The notes below the pieces were generated by a model. It ran no database searches, had not been told where the DNA came from, and saw only the letters and a list, made by a program, of their open reading frames with translations. A DNA stretch of 64,000 bases, taken from positions 1 to 64,000 of IMG/VR virus record IMGVR_UViG_3300045825_000261; one strand, 5' to 3'. The position numbers and the translations under genes were made by a program. Position 1 is the first letter of the stretch. The number at the start of each line of letters is the position of its first letter. Origin of the DNA: a virus. Below, piece after piece: positions 13,802-22,381 of this stretch.

Positions 13802-13822
13802 ATTATAGTCAGTTATGACTTA
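13802..13822 (-). promoter_or_regulatory. Operator-promoter
   Basis: Minus strand TAAGTCA-TAAC-TGACT running into TATAAT (13802-13807). Serves 13610-13771. Near-perfect copy of the consensus. Confidence 0.75.
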
Positions 13823-14029
13823 TCTTAGCATTAAAATTGAACGAATACGGTTCAATCTTTCGACATGAAGAAGCGACTGGCTTTTGTGCGTCGCTGGACC
13901 GTTGCGCTGCGCCGCACTCGCTTGCAACGCACTCTGCTCGTGTAACTCAACACGAGCAGGGGCCGTCCATAAGTTTACGGGGCCAAAATAAATGTCAGGC
14001 CATAAAATCACGATGTGCTCAAAGCTCAC
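13820..14029 (-). CDS. Doubtful ORF after the reductase
   Basis: A 69-residue frame from GTG 14029 that overlaps the reductase stop. The start (MSFEHIVILWPDIYFGPVNLW) looks protein-like, but the remainder is low in structure, contains a strong 10-bp hairpin (13934-13959) and runs into the operator-promoter for the next unit. It may be a real coupled gene or an untranslated 3' region. Confidence 0.3.
   Translation of the reverse strand: MSFEHIVILWPDIYFGPVNLWTAPARVELHEQSALQASAAQRNGPATHKSQSLLHVERLNRIRSILMLR
13934..13959 (-). other. Strong hairpin 3' of the reductase gene
   Basis: CTGCTCGTGT paired with ACACGAGCAG, loop of six. No U tract follows on either strand, so it is more likely an mRNA-stabilising or processing element than a terminator. 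Confidence 0.5.
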
Positions 14030-15956
14030 ACACGCCAGCGGTACACGCTAAGGTTTGGGAGCTTACTGTTGTGTCTTCCTTTTCAAAAAGACACAACTCA
14101 GTCCAGTCGATATGTGGCAGCGGGTGATCCTTAACCCATTGCTCATATTCGGCTTCTGTAATTTCTTGAAATGGAGCTTGACTGTAAGAGTGATTTGAGT
14201 GAGGTAAAAAAGATACGCCACTAACTTCGTCAAAGTGCTCCCAAACCCAAGCGCCAACGCTGGGCCATTCGTTATCCTTCACGCTAATAGTTACCGACGG
14301 CTTGTGCATACACCATTCACGCTGATACAGAAGCCATAATTCAAGGTGCTCAATTGCGGTCAAACTATCGCGAGTCAAGCAGCCTTCTGGCGACTTAATG
14401 GCGAAGCTGAACACTGCGCCGGTAGCTGGCTTCATTACGTCATCTTCAACAGGAACGCCCTTATGTTGCATAAATTGATACAGTGGGTCTTTTTTGTCGG
14501 AGCGAACGGTGCGAATGTAATACTTGGAGTGGCGTGTGTGAATGCCTGAAGCTGAATTAACTAAGCTTGAAACTGTTCCGGAAGGCTTAACGCAAGTGAT
14601 CGAAGCTGACGGCTTGACGCCAATTTTTTCAGCCCACTCCTTATTTACCTCAATGGAGTAATCGCGAAGGTCATTCAGAATTTCTGTTAAAACATCATGC
14701 CCGCGTGACCCAGACATGAGTTCATTATCCATAATGCCGGTCAACGACACGCCCAAAAGTGCCTCATCTTGCGTGTTTTTAATCCACTGCTCGCTCAGAA
14801 ACTTGAAATCGGTCATGCTGGACTGGAATGTGCCCATGATGGTGGCGACTCGAACTTTTTCCTTTAGAGTTTCAAAAGTATCTTCGGCACGCACAACCAC
14901 CTCGGTCAAATTGCAGAACTGCTTGTCCTTGAGCAAAATTTCCGAACAAGGATTACAGCCGTAGTTTGCGTTCGGATCGCGACCGAATTTTTCCGCCTGC
15001 TTCTGTGCGGCAACACGGTTAAAGACGCCGCGTTCTCCAGACTTCGACTTAACAAGAGACAGCCACTCTTCCATGAAGATTTCAACTTCAGGTTTTTCGG
15101 TGTAGGCGATACTGTTATTTGCCAGAGCGCGTTCTGGGTGATCCACCCACCATTGACCTGATTTCGCATCTCGAAGGCGCTGGTCTGACAAGTTAGACAA
15201 ACTAATTAAGGCACTGCGACGAACGCCGCCAACAACAACAATTTCGCCAATTACGCACATTAAGTCGTGAACTTCCAGAGAATTTAATTTACGACCAGAT
15301 GCTTTTTTAAATTGCTCCACAGAGTATTCAAACAGGCGTCTAAGAGGAGCAGGGCCAGAAGCACGACCGCCAAACGTCTTAAGACGAGCTCCCGCCGGTC
15401 TGACGCGACTGTAGTCAATTGTCGGAATGTCGCCTTCGTACAACGCCGAAATGAGTCGCTTAAAAGCCTTTGCCCAACCAAGCTTAGAGTCCTCTACGAC
15501 AATTACGTCCTCAACCTTCTTAAGAGCTCCAGGAACTACTGGCAGTTGGGAAATTTCTTGACGTTCGCATGAGAACCCAACACCTGTACCGCACATCAAA
15601 ATGTATAAAGCCTCGGAGAAGCTGCGCTTGGTGTTTACAGCCAAATACGAACAGTTGAAACCTGCGACATTTTCGCGATTAAGAGCCTCACCGGCCGTCA
15701 TAAGCGTTCTCATTGAAGGCATAGTGCGACAGCTAAGAATGGACTGCTTCATTTCTCCCTGAATAAAATCGCTGAATTTGCCACCAAACCTGTTATCGAA
15801 AAAGTTGCAATATCTGCTAACTGTCTCCTCCCACGTTTCACGCCGATTGCTTGCTTCGGTCCAGCGAGCGTAGCGACTAACGTGAATATATTGCTCATAG
15901 GGCGTTGGCAAATATGAATTTTCCACAGAATTGATGAGTTTTAACTTTGATGACAT
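14019..15956 (-). CDS. nrdJ: Class II (adenosylcobalamin-dependent) ribonucleoside-triphosphate reductase
   Basis: A 645-residue monomeric-type reductase. Visible landmarks: GFNCSYLAV (reducible Cys), CGTGVGFSCER, NPCSEILL (radical Cys in the finger loop), QFCNLTEV (second reducible Cys) and the C-terminal shuttle pair in ACTAGVCEL (C-x4-C). These match B12-dependent reductases of the Lactobacillus leichmannii type, which reduce NTPs to dNTPs. Start ATG 15956 follows AGGAGAAATTCAATA. The phage also carries CobS- and CobT-like genes (31742-34988), which may be functionally linked. An operator lies upstream. Confidence 0.9.
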   Translation of the reverse strand: MSSKLKLINSVENSYLPTPYEQYIHVSRYARWTEASNRRETWEETVSRYCNFFDNRFGGKFSDFIQGEMKQSILSCRTMPSMRTLMTAGEALNRENVAGFNCSYLAVNTKRSFSEALYILMCGTGVGFSCERQEISQLPVVPGALKKVEDVIVVEDSKLGWAKAFKRLISALYEGDIPTIDYSRVRPAGARLKTFGGRASGPAPLRRLFEYSVEQFKKASGRKLNSLEVHDLMCVIGEIVVVGGVRRSALISLSNLSDQRLRDAKSGQWWVDHPERALANNSIAYTEKPEVEIFMEEWLSLVKSKSGERGVFNRVAAQKQAEKFGRDPNANYGCNPCSEILLKDKQFCNLTEVVVRAEDTFETLKEKVRVATIMGTFQSSMTDFKFLSEQWIKNTQDEALLGVSLTGIMDNELMSGSRGHDVLTEILNDLRDYSIEVNKEWAEKIGVKPSASITCVKPSGTVSSLVNSASGIHTRHSKYYIRTVRSDKKDPLYQFMQHKGVPVEDDVMKPATGAVFSFAIKSPEGCLTRDSLTAIEHLELWLLYQREWCMHKPSVTISVKDNEWPSVGAWVWEHFDEVSGVSFLPHSNHSYSQAPFQEITEAEYEQWVKDHPLPHIDWTELCLFEKEDTTVSSQTLACTAGVCEL

Positions 15957-15994
15957 TATTGAATTTCTCCTGTTAATTAAACTTCTAAAACGCT

Positions 15995-16016
15995 ATTTTA
16001 CGTCACTACTGACTTA
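15995..16016 (-). promoter_or_regulatory. Operator-promoter of the reductase gene
   Basis: Minus strand TAAGTCA-GTAG-TGACG followed by -10 TAAAAT (15995-16000). Confidence 0.65.
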
Positions 16017-16033
16017 CTTATCCAGCTAAAAAA

Positions 16034-16315
16034 TCACCAGTGATCCTTAAATTTCTTATCGCTTGGCGAAATAATGCTCTCAACCAGTTGAGGCGATTTG
16101 ATATTCTTGACCGCTCTCAACTCAACGTCTTCATTGTTCGCCAGCGCGTTTCTCAAACCCTCGTCAATCGAAACGCCAGACTCCGACATCAAAACTTCAA
16201 GCGTGATCAACAGTCTGCGAGAATCTCTTGAAAAATTAACAATCATGCCGTCAAGGGGGTTTGTTTGACTAACAATTTTTTTCTCTACCTTGAAATCTAA
16301 AATTCTTGCCAACAT
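16034..16315 (-). CDS. Hypothetical protein
   Basis: 93 residues from ATG 16315, overlapping the stop of the gene upstream (TAATG) behind GAGGCTTGG. Beta strands in the first half (FKVEKKIVSQ, DSRRLLITLEVLM), then a helix (GVSIDEGLRNALANNEDVELRAVKNI). No catalytic motif. Last gene of the replication-side operon before the reductase promoter. Confidence 0.55.
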   Translation of the reverse strand: MLARILDFKVEKKIVSQTNPLDGMIVNFSRDSRRLLITLEVLMSESGVSIDEGLRNALANNEDVELRAVKNIKSPQLVESIISPSDKKFKDHW

Positions 16316-16644
16316 TACCAAGCCTCCTCTATAGATTTTGGACGATCATTACTGATAACAGCCGTCTTGACCGCATCACTATTTATTGAGGCGTTTGCGA
16401 AACTCCCAATCACTTTATCGAACATTCCTGACATCATGAGAGTGCCGGTAGAGTAGTTGGGCGTACTGATTGTTCCGGCTGTAATTGAAGATGCTGATAG
16501 GCTCGCTCCGCAGAGCGTAGTAACGGCCGTTGCACGTGCAGAGGCGACGGCGGTATACGCGGCGTCAGCGGCACTCGGAAGTGGCATCAACAGAGAAGGA
16601 CGGTGGTCCATATTATAAATTTCACTCACTTGTGGTTTATTCAA
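16315..16644 (-). CDS. Hypothetical protein, low complexity
   Basis: A 109-residue protein whose likely start is TTG 16644, spaced five bases from AAGGCGG in the end of the RuvC-like gene. Rich in Ala/Ser/Thr (ASARATAVTTLCGASLSASSITAG) with a short hydrophobic centre. No family recognised. The composition resembles linker or structural phage proteins. Confidence 0.5.
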   Translation of the reverse strand: MNKPQVSEIYNMDHRPSLLMPLPSAADAAYTAVASARATAVTTLCGASLSASSITAGTISTPNYSTGTLMMSGMFDKVIGSFANASINSDAVKTAVISNDRPKSIEEAW

Positions 16645-17214
16645 TTAAGCCGCCTTCAACCCGCGCAGCATTGCAGTTGCGGCCTTAAATTGCTCCGTCT
16701 TCAATCCGGCCTCGATTGCAGCAACGGCGTCGGCCAGGTGCTCATTGCAATTTTGCGCAACCATAATCCCCTTCGATTTACGCATCATCCAATTTGCATC
16801 TGGATACTTCGTCATACCCCACTCAATCATTTCAATCTTAGAGGCATTCTTCTCACCGATAGCCGCCAACTTAACCTCTGACGGCGTAACCTGAATCAAC
16901 GGTATCGGACATGCGGCGAGAACACCTATACATACGCCGCATGACAACATTGCTCTCGCAGACTGTGAGCCAACAGGCACCTCGGCAATAGCAAACGAAG
17001 CACCATTGCAAGCGGCTACCATTCCGTCATAGCTCATTTTTGCGCGTCTAAGGTCGTCCGAGTTCTTTCTGACAACTTTACCACCCTCAGCGCCAGTCTC
17101 AACAAGGCGCAGATCATCAATGCGCAACTCCATCGTTTCGAGATTAAGCGTAGCTATAGCAATGCCAAAGTTTCGCAAGGATGGATCAAGGCCTACTATT
17201 TTTATCGTTTTCAT
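16645..17214 (-). CDS. RuvC-like Holliday-junction resolvase
   Basis: A 189-residue protein of the RNase H fold. GLDPSLRNFGIA carries the first catalytic Asp (~residue 9), AEVPVGSQSARA the Glu of the second motif, and NEHLADAVAAI the final Asp/His cluster. It would cut four-way junctions during recombination and resolve replication intermediates before packaging. It starts at ATG 17214, overlapping the stop of the HNH gene. It fits with RecA, SbcCD and 5'-3' exonuclease nearby. Confidence 0.85.
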   Translation of the reverse strand: MKTIKIVGLDPSLRNFGIAIATLNLETMELRIDDLRLVETGAEGGKVVRKNSDDLRRAKMSYDGMVAACNGASFAIAEVPVGSQSARAMLSCGVCIGVLAACPIPLIQVTPSEVKLAAIGEKNASKIEMIEWGMTKYPDANWMMRKSKGIMVAQNCNEHLADAVAAIEAGLKTEQFKAATAMLRGLKAA

Positions 17215-17756
17215 ATATGACTCCACGTTTTTCCAATTTTGATTTTTCTCACCGTTTCGGCGCTCACTTCAAACATATTTGCAATCTTCAAGCAAGACAG
17301 TTTACCTTCACTTATCAGGGTTTTAATTCCACCAACAGCTTCTTCCGTTAGCTTTGCCATTCCGTTTCTTGAACCACTTGCGCCAACTTTCTTACCGTGC
17401 CTGTAGCGATCATCGGCATTGTCCTGGGCAGTTCCGTAGCGCAGGTTGGTGAGATAGTTGTTCGCGGTGTCGCCATCACCATGACAACCCATTCTGTCAC
17501 TATCCCCAATAAACGCTCGAAGAACTAGACGGTGAACTTTTTTAACTTTGGTAGATTTTCCAGCAACACTATCGCAAAGCGACACGACTCTGTAGCCATA
17601 GCTGTCACTTGTCTGTTTCAGAATGCGCTCCGGCACAAGTTGACGCTTGCCCTTTCCACCGACAACGTATCGCTCCAAACTCTTCACGTTTCCAAAATTC
17701 GACACTTGATAAACGCCTTCGTAATCTGGTATATCTTTCCAAATTTCCTCACTCAT
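17211..17756 (-). CDS. HNH homing endonuclease with NUMOD4 and C-terminal HTH
   Basis: A 181-residue protein. The NUMOD4 motif is IWKDIPDYEGVYQVSNFGNVKSL at the N-terminus. The HNH_3 core is HRLVLRAF...GCHGDGDTANNYLTNLRYGT (~85-120), and a helix-turn-helix at ~150-178 (CLKIANMFEVSAETVRKIKIG) would read the target. Such genes insert between essential phage genes, here next to RuvC-like and SbcC-side genes. No intron is evident. An operator overlaps its start codon. Confidence 0.9.
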   Translation of the reverse strand: MSEEIWKDIPDYEGVYQVSNFGNVKSLERYVVGGKGKRQLVPERILKQTSDSYGYRVVSLCDSVAGKSTKVKKVHRLVLRAFIGDSDRMGCHGDGDTANNYLTNLRYGTAQDNADDRYRHGKKVGASGSRNGMAKLTEEAVGGIKTLISEGKLSCLKIANMFEVSAETVRKIKIGKTWSHI

Positions 17757-17762
17757 GACTTA
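17745..17762 (-). promoter_or_regulatory. Operator over the start codon of the HNH gene
   Basis: Minus strand TAAGTCA-TGAG-TGAGG; the ATG of the HNH gene lies inside the site and the GGAGG Shine-Dalgarno abuts it. No -10 box is evident, so it could act as a roadblock. It closely matches the site at 50341-50358. Confidence 0.5.
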
Positions 17763-17766
17763 CCTC

Positions 17767-18432
17767 CTAAAAGCTTCCAAAGCCCAAGTCAGCATAACGC
17801 TCAAACTTCTCAGCGTTAGCCTTCAACTCTGCATCCTTTGCAGCTTCCGCCTTTGCCTCGCGCAATTCATGCGTCAAGCCCCTAGCTACGGCGTTCTTTA
17901 TATATTCTTTAAAGCCGGTAAACACCACATCGGCTTGCGCCTCACCCATTTCCATTTCCGCATAGCTGGTAACGTGGTCAGCCCTGAACACAAAGATCAA
18001 ACTGCCCTTCTTACCAGCATAAGCGGATACCGGAATGAAGTTCTCACCGCCGATATGCGGGTGCTTCGAGTACGTTCCGTCCTTTTTCTTTACCGTTAAG
18101 GACATTGGTTCGCCCAACATAAACGACGTAGGCTCTGCAACCTTGAGCATTTCCGTCAGTTGTGCCGCGAGAACGGTTAAACTCCCGCCGCCATCAGTTT
18201 CATCAAGCGACCATTCCAATGTCTTATCACTCATATCGTCCTCTTTCATTGTTATTTCAGCGAATTCATCAACCCATATCGCCTTTATTTCCTTACCTCT
18301 TATTGATGACATATGCTCGGACGTTATCTTACTAAGCGGCACTGGCGCTGCCGCACCCCATGTTTCAGGATGCGATGAATGAAATCCAGGCGTATTGAAA
18401 AGCGCATCGAGCATTGACCTTCCACCAGCCAT
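17767..18432 (-). CDS. Hypothetical protein of the recombination operon
   Basis: A 221-residue protein, ATG 18432 overlapping the SbcC-like stop (TGATG). Residues 1-110 are mixed; the middle carries beta strands (GENFIPVSAYAGKKGSLIFVFRADHV), and ~170-210 is a Glu/Ala/Lys-rich helix (GLTHELREAKAEAAKDAEL). Its position directly after sbcD and sbcC suggests a helper of DNA-end processing, but no motif proves it. Confidence 0.55.
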   Translation of the reverse strand: MAGGRSMLDALFNTPGFHSSHPETWGAAAPVPLSKITSEHMSSIRGKEIKAIWVDEFAEITMKEDDMSDKTLEWSLDETDGGGSLTVLAAQLTEMLKVAEPTSFMLGEPMSLTVKKKDGTYSKHPHIGGENFIPVSAYAGKKGSLIFVFRADHVTSYAEMEMGEAQADVVFTGFKEYIKNAVARGLTHELREAKAEAAKDAELKANAEKFERYADLGFGSF

Positions 18433-20369
18433 CAGAACCCCCGCTCAGTAGAGCCAGTTACAGTCGCCAGCCCTTCTTTTTTAGTAACTGTAATCACTTC
18501 GTCAATCCACTCACCCAAAGCGTTGTGCGAGATAACCATAACAGTGCCGCGCTCGCGAGCCTTACGCTCAAGAACAGTCATCAGGCGCTCAAGACCAGCA
18601 TCATCCAAAGCATCGTCAATTTCATCAGCAAGGAAAAGGTTGATCGGCTTTGTTGCGCGACTTGCAACCATGTCTTGCAGTGCCATTGCGGTAGCAAGAC
18701 GAACCTTGCGCTTCTCACCGCCAGACAGACCAGCAAAGCTCTCAGCGCCTTTGTCGTTCACAACTTCGATATTGAACTTCTCCTTCAGGTCGCCTTTCGC
18801 TGTCTTACTGAGCGTGTTCCACTCCGCATGAATGTTGCCGTCAGTCAGTGCGCCAAGATAATCGCGGGTACGCTCGTTCAGGTATGGCGTCACCGTGTCG
18901 AGAATGTGAGCACGAACACCGGCGGGGCCGAAAACCTTCACGGCAGCTTCAAGCAATGCCACTTCCGCCTCAATCTCAAGTGTAAGCGCCTCAATTTTTA
19001 CAATATCACTGGCGCACTCTTTGATTGATGTAGTAACTGCCTCAACAGACTTCGTCCAGGGGTTAGGTTCGCCCAACTTCGCCTTCGCAACAATGCCAAT
19101 TGATTCGATTTCTTTCTGCTTACTCTCTATCGCGGAGCGAGTCATGCGTGAAGTAGTCATGCGACCGTTTAAATCGCGCTGTAGCGAAACGGCGGCGCTA
19201 AAGTCGGTCATTGATGCTTGAAAATATTCCGATGTGTTAAAAGCGATTTTGTAAGCTTCAGAAGCATCTTTATACTTGGACAGAATGTCGCGCAGTTCTG
19301 GTTTGAATTTGTCGATCGAAGCCTGTTGTGCGATACGCGCAGCAGCCATGTCTTCCTCATGGTATGCCTTGCCACATTCACCACACGGAGTTCCGACCCG
19401 CTCATCAATCTTGAGCAGCGCAGACTCCATTGATGTGAGCTTCGCTTTGGCGTTTATACCAAGCGTCTTCAGGCGAGTGACCTCATTCTGAGAAGCGGCA
19501 ACGGACGCATTTAGTGCGCGTAGCTCCACCTCTTCAGATTTCTGCAACTTGAGCTTTTCATCCAGCGCGTCAATTTCAGCCTGTATTTTTGAAACGTCCT
19601 CGATTGACGCCTCAAGTTCAGCAATCTTCTCTTTGATCGGCAGAGTTTTGGCAAGCTCAGTCTTTGCACGAAGCTTGCGGCCGGCTTCAAACTCAGCACT
19701 TCCACCCTCAGCCTCGATCAGCTTAACGGCGTAAGAGGCGTGTTTGGTGGAAAGGTCAGCAAGGGAAGATCGAATCGAAGTCAAGCTGGCTGCGCGTAAC
19801 ATGCTGCGCTGGCGAGCAATCGCATAAGCTTTCGACAGAACCTCAACACCTGCCGCCTCTTCGATCAGGAGCTTCAACTGCTTGTCGGTCATTCCTGGCA
19901 GATCGGGCATTTTCTCTTGACCGCAGTAAACGGACGCCATGAACACATCGAGGCTGCAACCCATTACCTGATTGATTACCTCCTGCGTTTCCTTGTCGGT
20001 GCCTTTCGACATATCGGTCAAGCCAATGGCGGTTTGCTGCTCAACAAATACCTGATTCTTGTGAGTTGAATCCTTGCGATAGCGAGTGACGAAATAGCGA
20101 ACAGCGCCATCTTCAATCTCGACCTTGACGCAGCAGTTCTTCTTGGCGACCTTATTCACAACGGCATCGGTCGTTACACCGCGAGCAGTAACGCCATAGA
20201 TCGCCCAGCACAGCGCATCAACGATGGACGACTTACCTGCGCCGTTAGACTTTGCAGAAGGATCGTCAGAATTCACGCCCTGAATCAGCAGCAGACCGCG
20301 ACTGTCCAATTCAATCTCGGCACGCCCAATTGTGAGAAAGTTCTCAATGGTCAGTTTTTTGATTTCCAT
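18432..20369 (-). CDS. SbcC/Rad50-like ATPase (gp46-type)
   Basis: A 645-residue SMC-type ATPase. Walker A SNGAGKSSI (~41-49), a zinc-hook motif CGECGKAYH flanked by coiled coils, the ABC signature LSGGEKRKVRLA and Walker B NLFLADEIDD are all present. Shorter coils than bacterial SbcC (~1050), as in phage T4 gp46. With the SbcD-like partner it forms a nuclease-ATPase that resects DNA ends for recombination-dependent replication. TAATG overlap with sbcD supports coupled synthesis. Confidence 0.95.
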   Translation of the reverse strand: MEIKKLTIENFLTIGRAEIELDSRGLLLIQGVNSDDPSAKSNGAGKSSIVDALCWAIYGVTARGVTTDAVVNKVAKKNCCVKVEIEDGAVRYFVTRYRKDSTHKNQVFVEQQTAIGLTDMSKGTDKETQEVINQVMGCSLDVFMASVYCGQEKMPDLPGMTDKQLKLLIEEAAGVEVLSKAYAIARQRSMLRAASLTSIRSSLADLSTKHASYAVKLIEAEGGSAEFEAGRKLRAKTELAKTLPIKEKIAELEASIEDVSKIQAEIDALDEKLKLQKSEEVELRALNASVAASQNEVTRLKTLGINAKAKLTSMESALLKIDERVGTPCGECGKAYHEEDMAAARIAQQASIDKFKPELRDILSKYKDASEAYKIAFNTSEYFQASMTDFSAAVSLQRDLNGRMTTSRMTRSAIESKQKEIESIGIVAKAKLGEPNPWTKSVEAVTTSIKECASDIVKIEALTLEIEAEVALLEAAVKVFGPAGVRAHILDTVTPYLNERTRDYLGALTDGNIHAEWNTLSKTAKGDLKEKFNIEVVNDKGAESFAGLSGGEKRKVRLATAMALQDMVASRATKPINLFLADEIDDALDDAGLERLMTVLERKARERGTVMVISHNALGEWIDEVITVTKKEGLATVTGSTERGF

Positions 20370-21418
20370 TACGCCCCCTTTGCTTCGTTCAGAATTTCAC
20401 CGCACAATGCAGCAACCGCTTCTGGGCTTGCGTAACTCTGCGCTTTAACAAAATCATGCACACTCACCTCCAAAGATGCGCCGGCCGACACCGTAGCGCC
20501 ACCTTCTCGTGCTGATGTGGAGACAAATCGTTCAGCGATCACCACAACACCCTTCGCGCCGTTATCAAGCAAGAATTGACGAGACTCTTCCACGTCGCTT
20601 TGCTTGGACGTATTGAGCTTCACGCGAACAAAGTTTCCATCAACAATCAGCGGTATTTCTTCTGGATCGGTTGAAGGATCAATCTCGACAAACTCAGGTG
20701 CGTGACTCTTGTGCCACTTCACACCCTCGTCAGACACAATCAGAAAACCCGCCTTTGAGCCAATGTCAGACCATGTGTGATGCGTGAGGGCTCCAATAGA
20801 ATAGACACCGTTGCCGAAGTCCTTGAAGTTGTGATAATGACCAGAGAACACACGTCTGAATCCAAGTGATGCAAGATACGCTGCGTCCAGACCGTGATCG
20901 GGCACACCGAGAATCACACCGTCGATCGGAGCGTGAAGGATCAAGTCGCACTCAGACACAACAGAAGGGTCTATCGCATCAAGCTTCAACTTGAGCTCGG
21001 CAACATTCTTCTGCCAAGGTATCAATATAAAATCTTCGCTCGAAAGCGTCTCCGCCTCATTGATAACATAACAACCGACATCCTCAAGCGAAGTGATTGC
21101 GCTCGAAATGCGATCAGCCTCTTTGCCTTCAAGATCGTGATTACCTGCATTTATGACGATTTTGAAGCCATCTTTGATAAGGTCACGGTAGCAGTCCTTT
21201 GTTGGATTCAGCACCGACGGGGGCAGACTGCCACGAACATGAAACAGATCACCGCCATGAATGATCGTGTCACCTCCAGCCTTTCGTACTTCGGCAGCGC
21301 AACGCCTTGTCTCGTCCAGAAGAATCTGCAATCGTGAGTTCACGCCATTTGGCAGAGTTTCTGAAAAGGCAGACCAGCTATGGTGATGACTATCTGAGAT
21401 AATTCCGTAAGGGCGCAT
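20369..21418 (-). CDS. SbcD/Mre11-like nuclease (gp47-type)
   Basis: A 349-residue metallophosphoesterase, start ATG 21418 behind GAGGTTTAAT. Motifs: ISDSHHHSW (I), GGDLFHVRG (II), NAGNHDLEG (III), LHAPIDG and FSGHYHNF (IV/V). It supplies the Mn-dependent nuclease of the SbcCD complex, partner of the following gene. Some sequences before the chosen ATG are open, but they overlap the preceding gene and lack a ribosome binding site. Confidence 0.95.
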   Translation of the reverse strand: MRPYGIISDSHHHSWSAFSETLPNGVNSRLQILLDETRRCAAEVRKAGGDTIIHGGDLFHVRGSLPPSVLNPTKDCYRDLIKDGFKIVINAGNHDLEGKEADRISSAITSLEDVGCYVINEAETLSSEDFILIPWQKNVAELKLKLDAIDPSVVSECDLILHAPIDGVILGVPDHGLDAAYLASLGFRRVFSGHYHNFKDFGNGVYSIGALTHHTWSDIGSKAGFLIVSDEGVKWHKSHAPEFVEIDPSTDPEEIPLIVDGNFVRVKLNTSKQSDVEESRQFLLDNGAKGVVVIAERFVSTSAREGGATVSAGASLEVSVHDFVKAQSYASPEAVAALCGEILNEAKGA

Positions 21419-21419
21419 A

Positions 21420-21710
21420 TTAAACCTCACACTCGTCTGGAATTTCAAAATATTCACCTTCGGTATAAGGCACTGACGCAACGTAATACCCGATGCTGTT
21501 TACATAACGGTATCCGGAAACAACACAGGTGCAGCCGTCATCACCATCAACCAAAGTCCACACGAGTCGTTCATCGAACTTACCCATCACAAACCTATAC
21601 TCTTCGCCGTAAGTTTCAAACATGAAACCGTCACTTGAGGCGTTTTCATCAAAGTGATTCTTTACCGGCTTGAACTTCTCAAGAAAATGCTCCCAACTTA
21701 TTATGCTCAT
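21420..21710 (-). CDS. Hypothetical protein
   Basis: 96 residues from ATG 21710, behind GGAGGTTAT. Aromatic and acidic protein (SSDGFMFETYGEEYRFVMGKFDERLVWTLVDG split over strands) that looks like a small beta-barrel or antirestriction-like fold; no family recognised. First gene of the SbcDC unit, directly after an operator. Confidence 0.55.
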   Translation of the reverse strand: MSIISWEHFLEKFKPVKNHFDENASSDGFMFETYGEEYRFVMGKFDERLVWTLVDGDDGCTCVVSGYRYVNSIGYYVASVPYTEGEYFEIPDECEV

Positions 21711-21720
21711 ATAACCTCCA

Positions 21721-21753
21721 TCAGTCATAAGTGACTTATCAACCAAACTTATA
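21721..21753 (-). promoter_or_regulatory. Promoter with downstream operator
   Basis: Minus strand: -10 TATAAG (21748-21753), then TAAGTCA-CTTA-TGACTGA (21721-21738), which ends at the GGAGG of the gene starting at 21710. Controls the SbcD/SbcC unit. Confidence 0.6.
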
Positions 21754-21948
21754 AAAAATATGCTGCCCTATTACTGCAACCTTCTTCATTCCACGATCTT
21801 TAGTGACAACCGTACAGACTCGATCAGCATCGTGACCGGCACGATTCCAAGTAACCTGCGCAACGGCGTGCTGCCCCGCAAGCGGTTGTTTGCGACTTTC
21901 GTGATAGATGTTGAGGCTCAGACAAACGAGCGCTGCTGCGAGAACCAT
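21739..21948 (-). pseudogene. Truncated SleB-like cell-wall hydrolase
   Basis: 69 residues. Residues ~5-48 (hydrophobic leader, then LNIYHESRKQPLAGQHAVAQVTWNRAG) match the start of SleB/CwlJ hydrolases, including the catalytic Glu in YHE. Family members are ~130 residues or longer; here the match stops at CTVV and a short unrelated tail follows. No other frame restores the rest. Probably a remnant, though the leader and Glu could leave a small secreted peptide. ATG 21948 follows AAAGGGACGCT. Confidence 0.6.
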
Positions 21949-21982
21949 AGCGTCCCTTTCAATTTGTTACTGCGATGTAAGT

Positions 21983-22012
21983 ATGATAATCGAGTAAGTC
22001 AGGAGTGACTAT
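21983..22012 (-). promoter_or_regulatory. CTGACT-N8-TATCAT promoter with operator
   Basis: Minus strand ATAGTCA-CTCC-TGACTTA (21995-22012), eight bases after CTGACT, then -10 TATCAT (21983-21988). Here the operator itself supplies the CTGACT. Confidence 0.65.
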
Positions 22013-22018
22013 CTTATT

Positions 22019-22381
22019 TTAACGAATTTTTACCGTCTTTTCGATGTACTCAATGGTCGAGAATGGATTGACTCTGAACTTTGCCAATGGCAAACCTCGC
22101 TGACGAGTCTGCTCATGACGAGCAAATGAGTACGGACTACTGAAGAAATCATCAATTAGGGCAATCCAAAATTTCTTTGAACTTCCCTTTCCTGTGACCA
22201 CGCCGGCGGCAATTGCGCCGGCTGTCTTTGCCTTTTCGAGTACCGCAACGTCTAGCAGCCATGCGTTTGTCTTTCTACACACATCACGACTGCGCCTGTG
22301 AGCGAGATACACACCACTGCCGGCATCTAGGTAATACATGCCGGCGAATTCGCCATTAACCGTATGCGGTACTCGAATCAT
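22019..22381 (-). CDS. Hypothetical protein
   Basis: A 120-residue protein overlapping the upstream stop by one base (TAATG at 22381). The N-terminal half is beta-rich (GEFAGMYYLDAGSGVYLAHRR), the centre helical. No catalytic motif or membrane span. Cotranscribed with the ASCH-like gene and RecA upstream. Confidence 0.5.
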   Translation of the reverse strand: MIRVPHTVNGEFAGMYYLDAGSGVYLAHRRSRDVCRKTNAWLLDVAVLEKAKTAGAIAAGVVTGKGSSKKFWIALIDDFFSSPYSFARHEQTRQRGLPLAKFRVNPFSTIEYIEKTVKIR

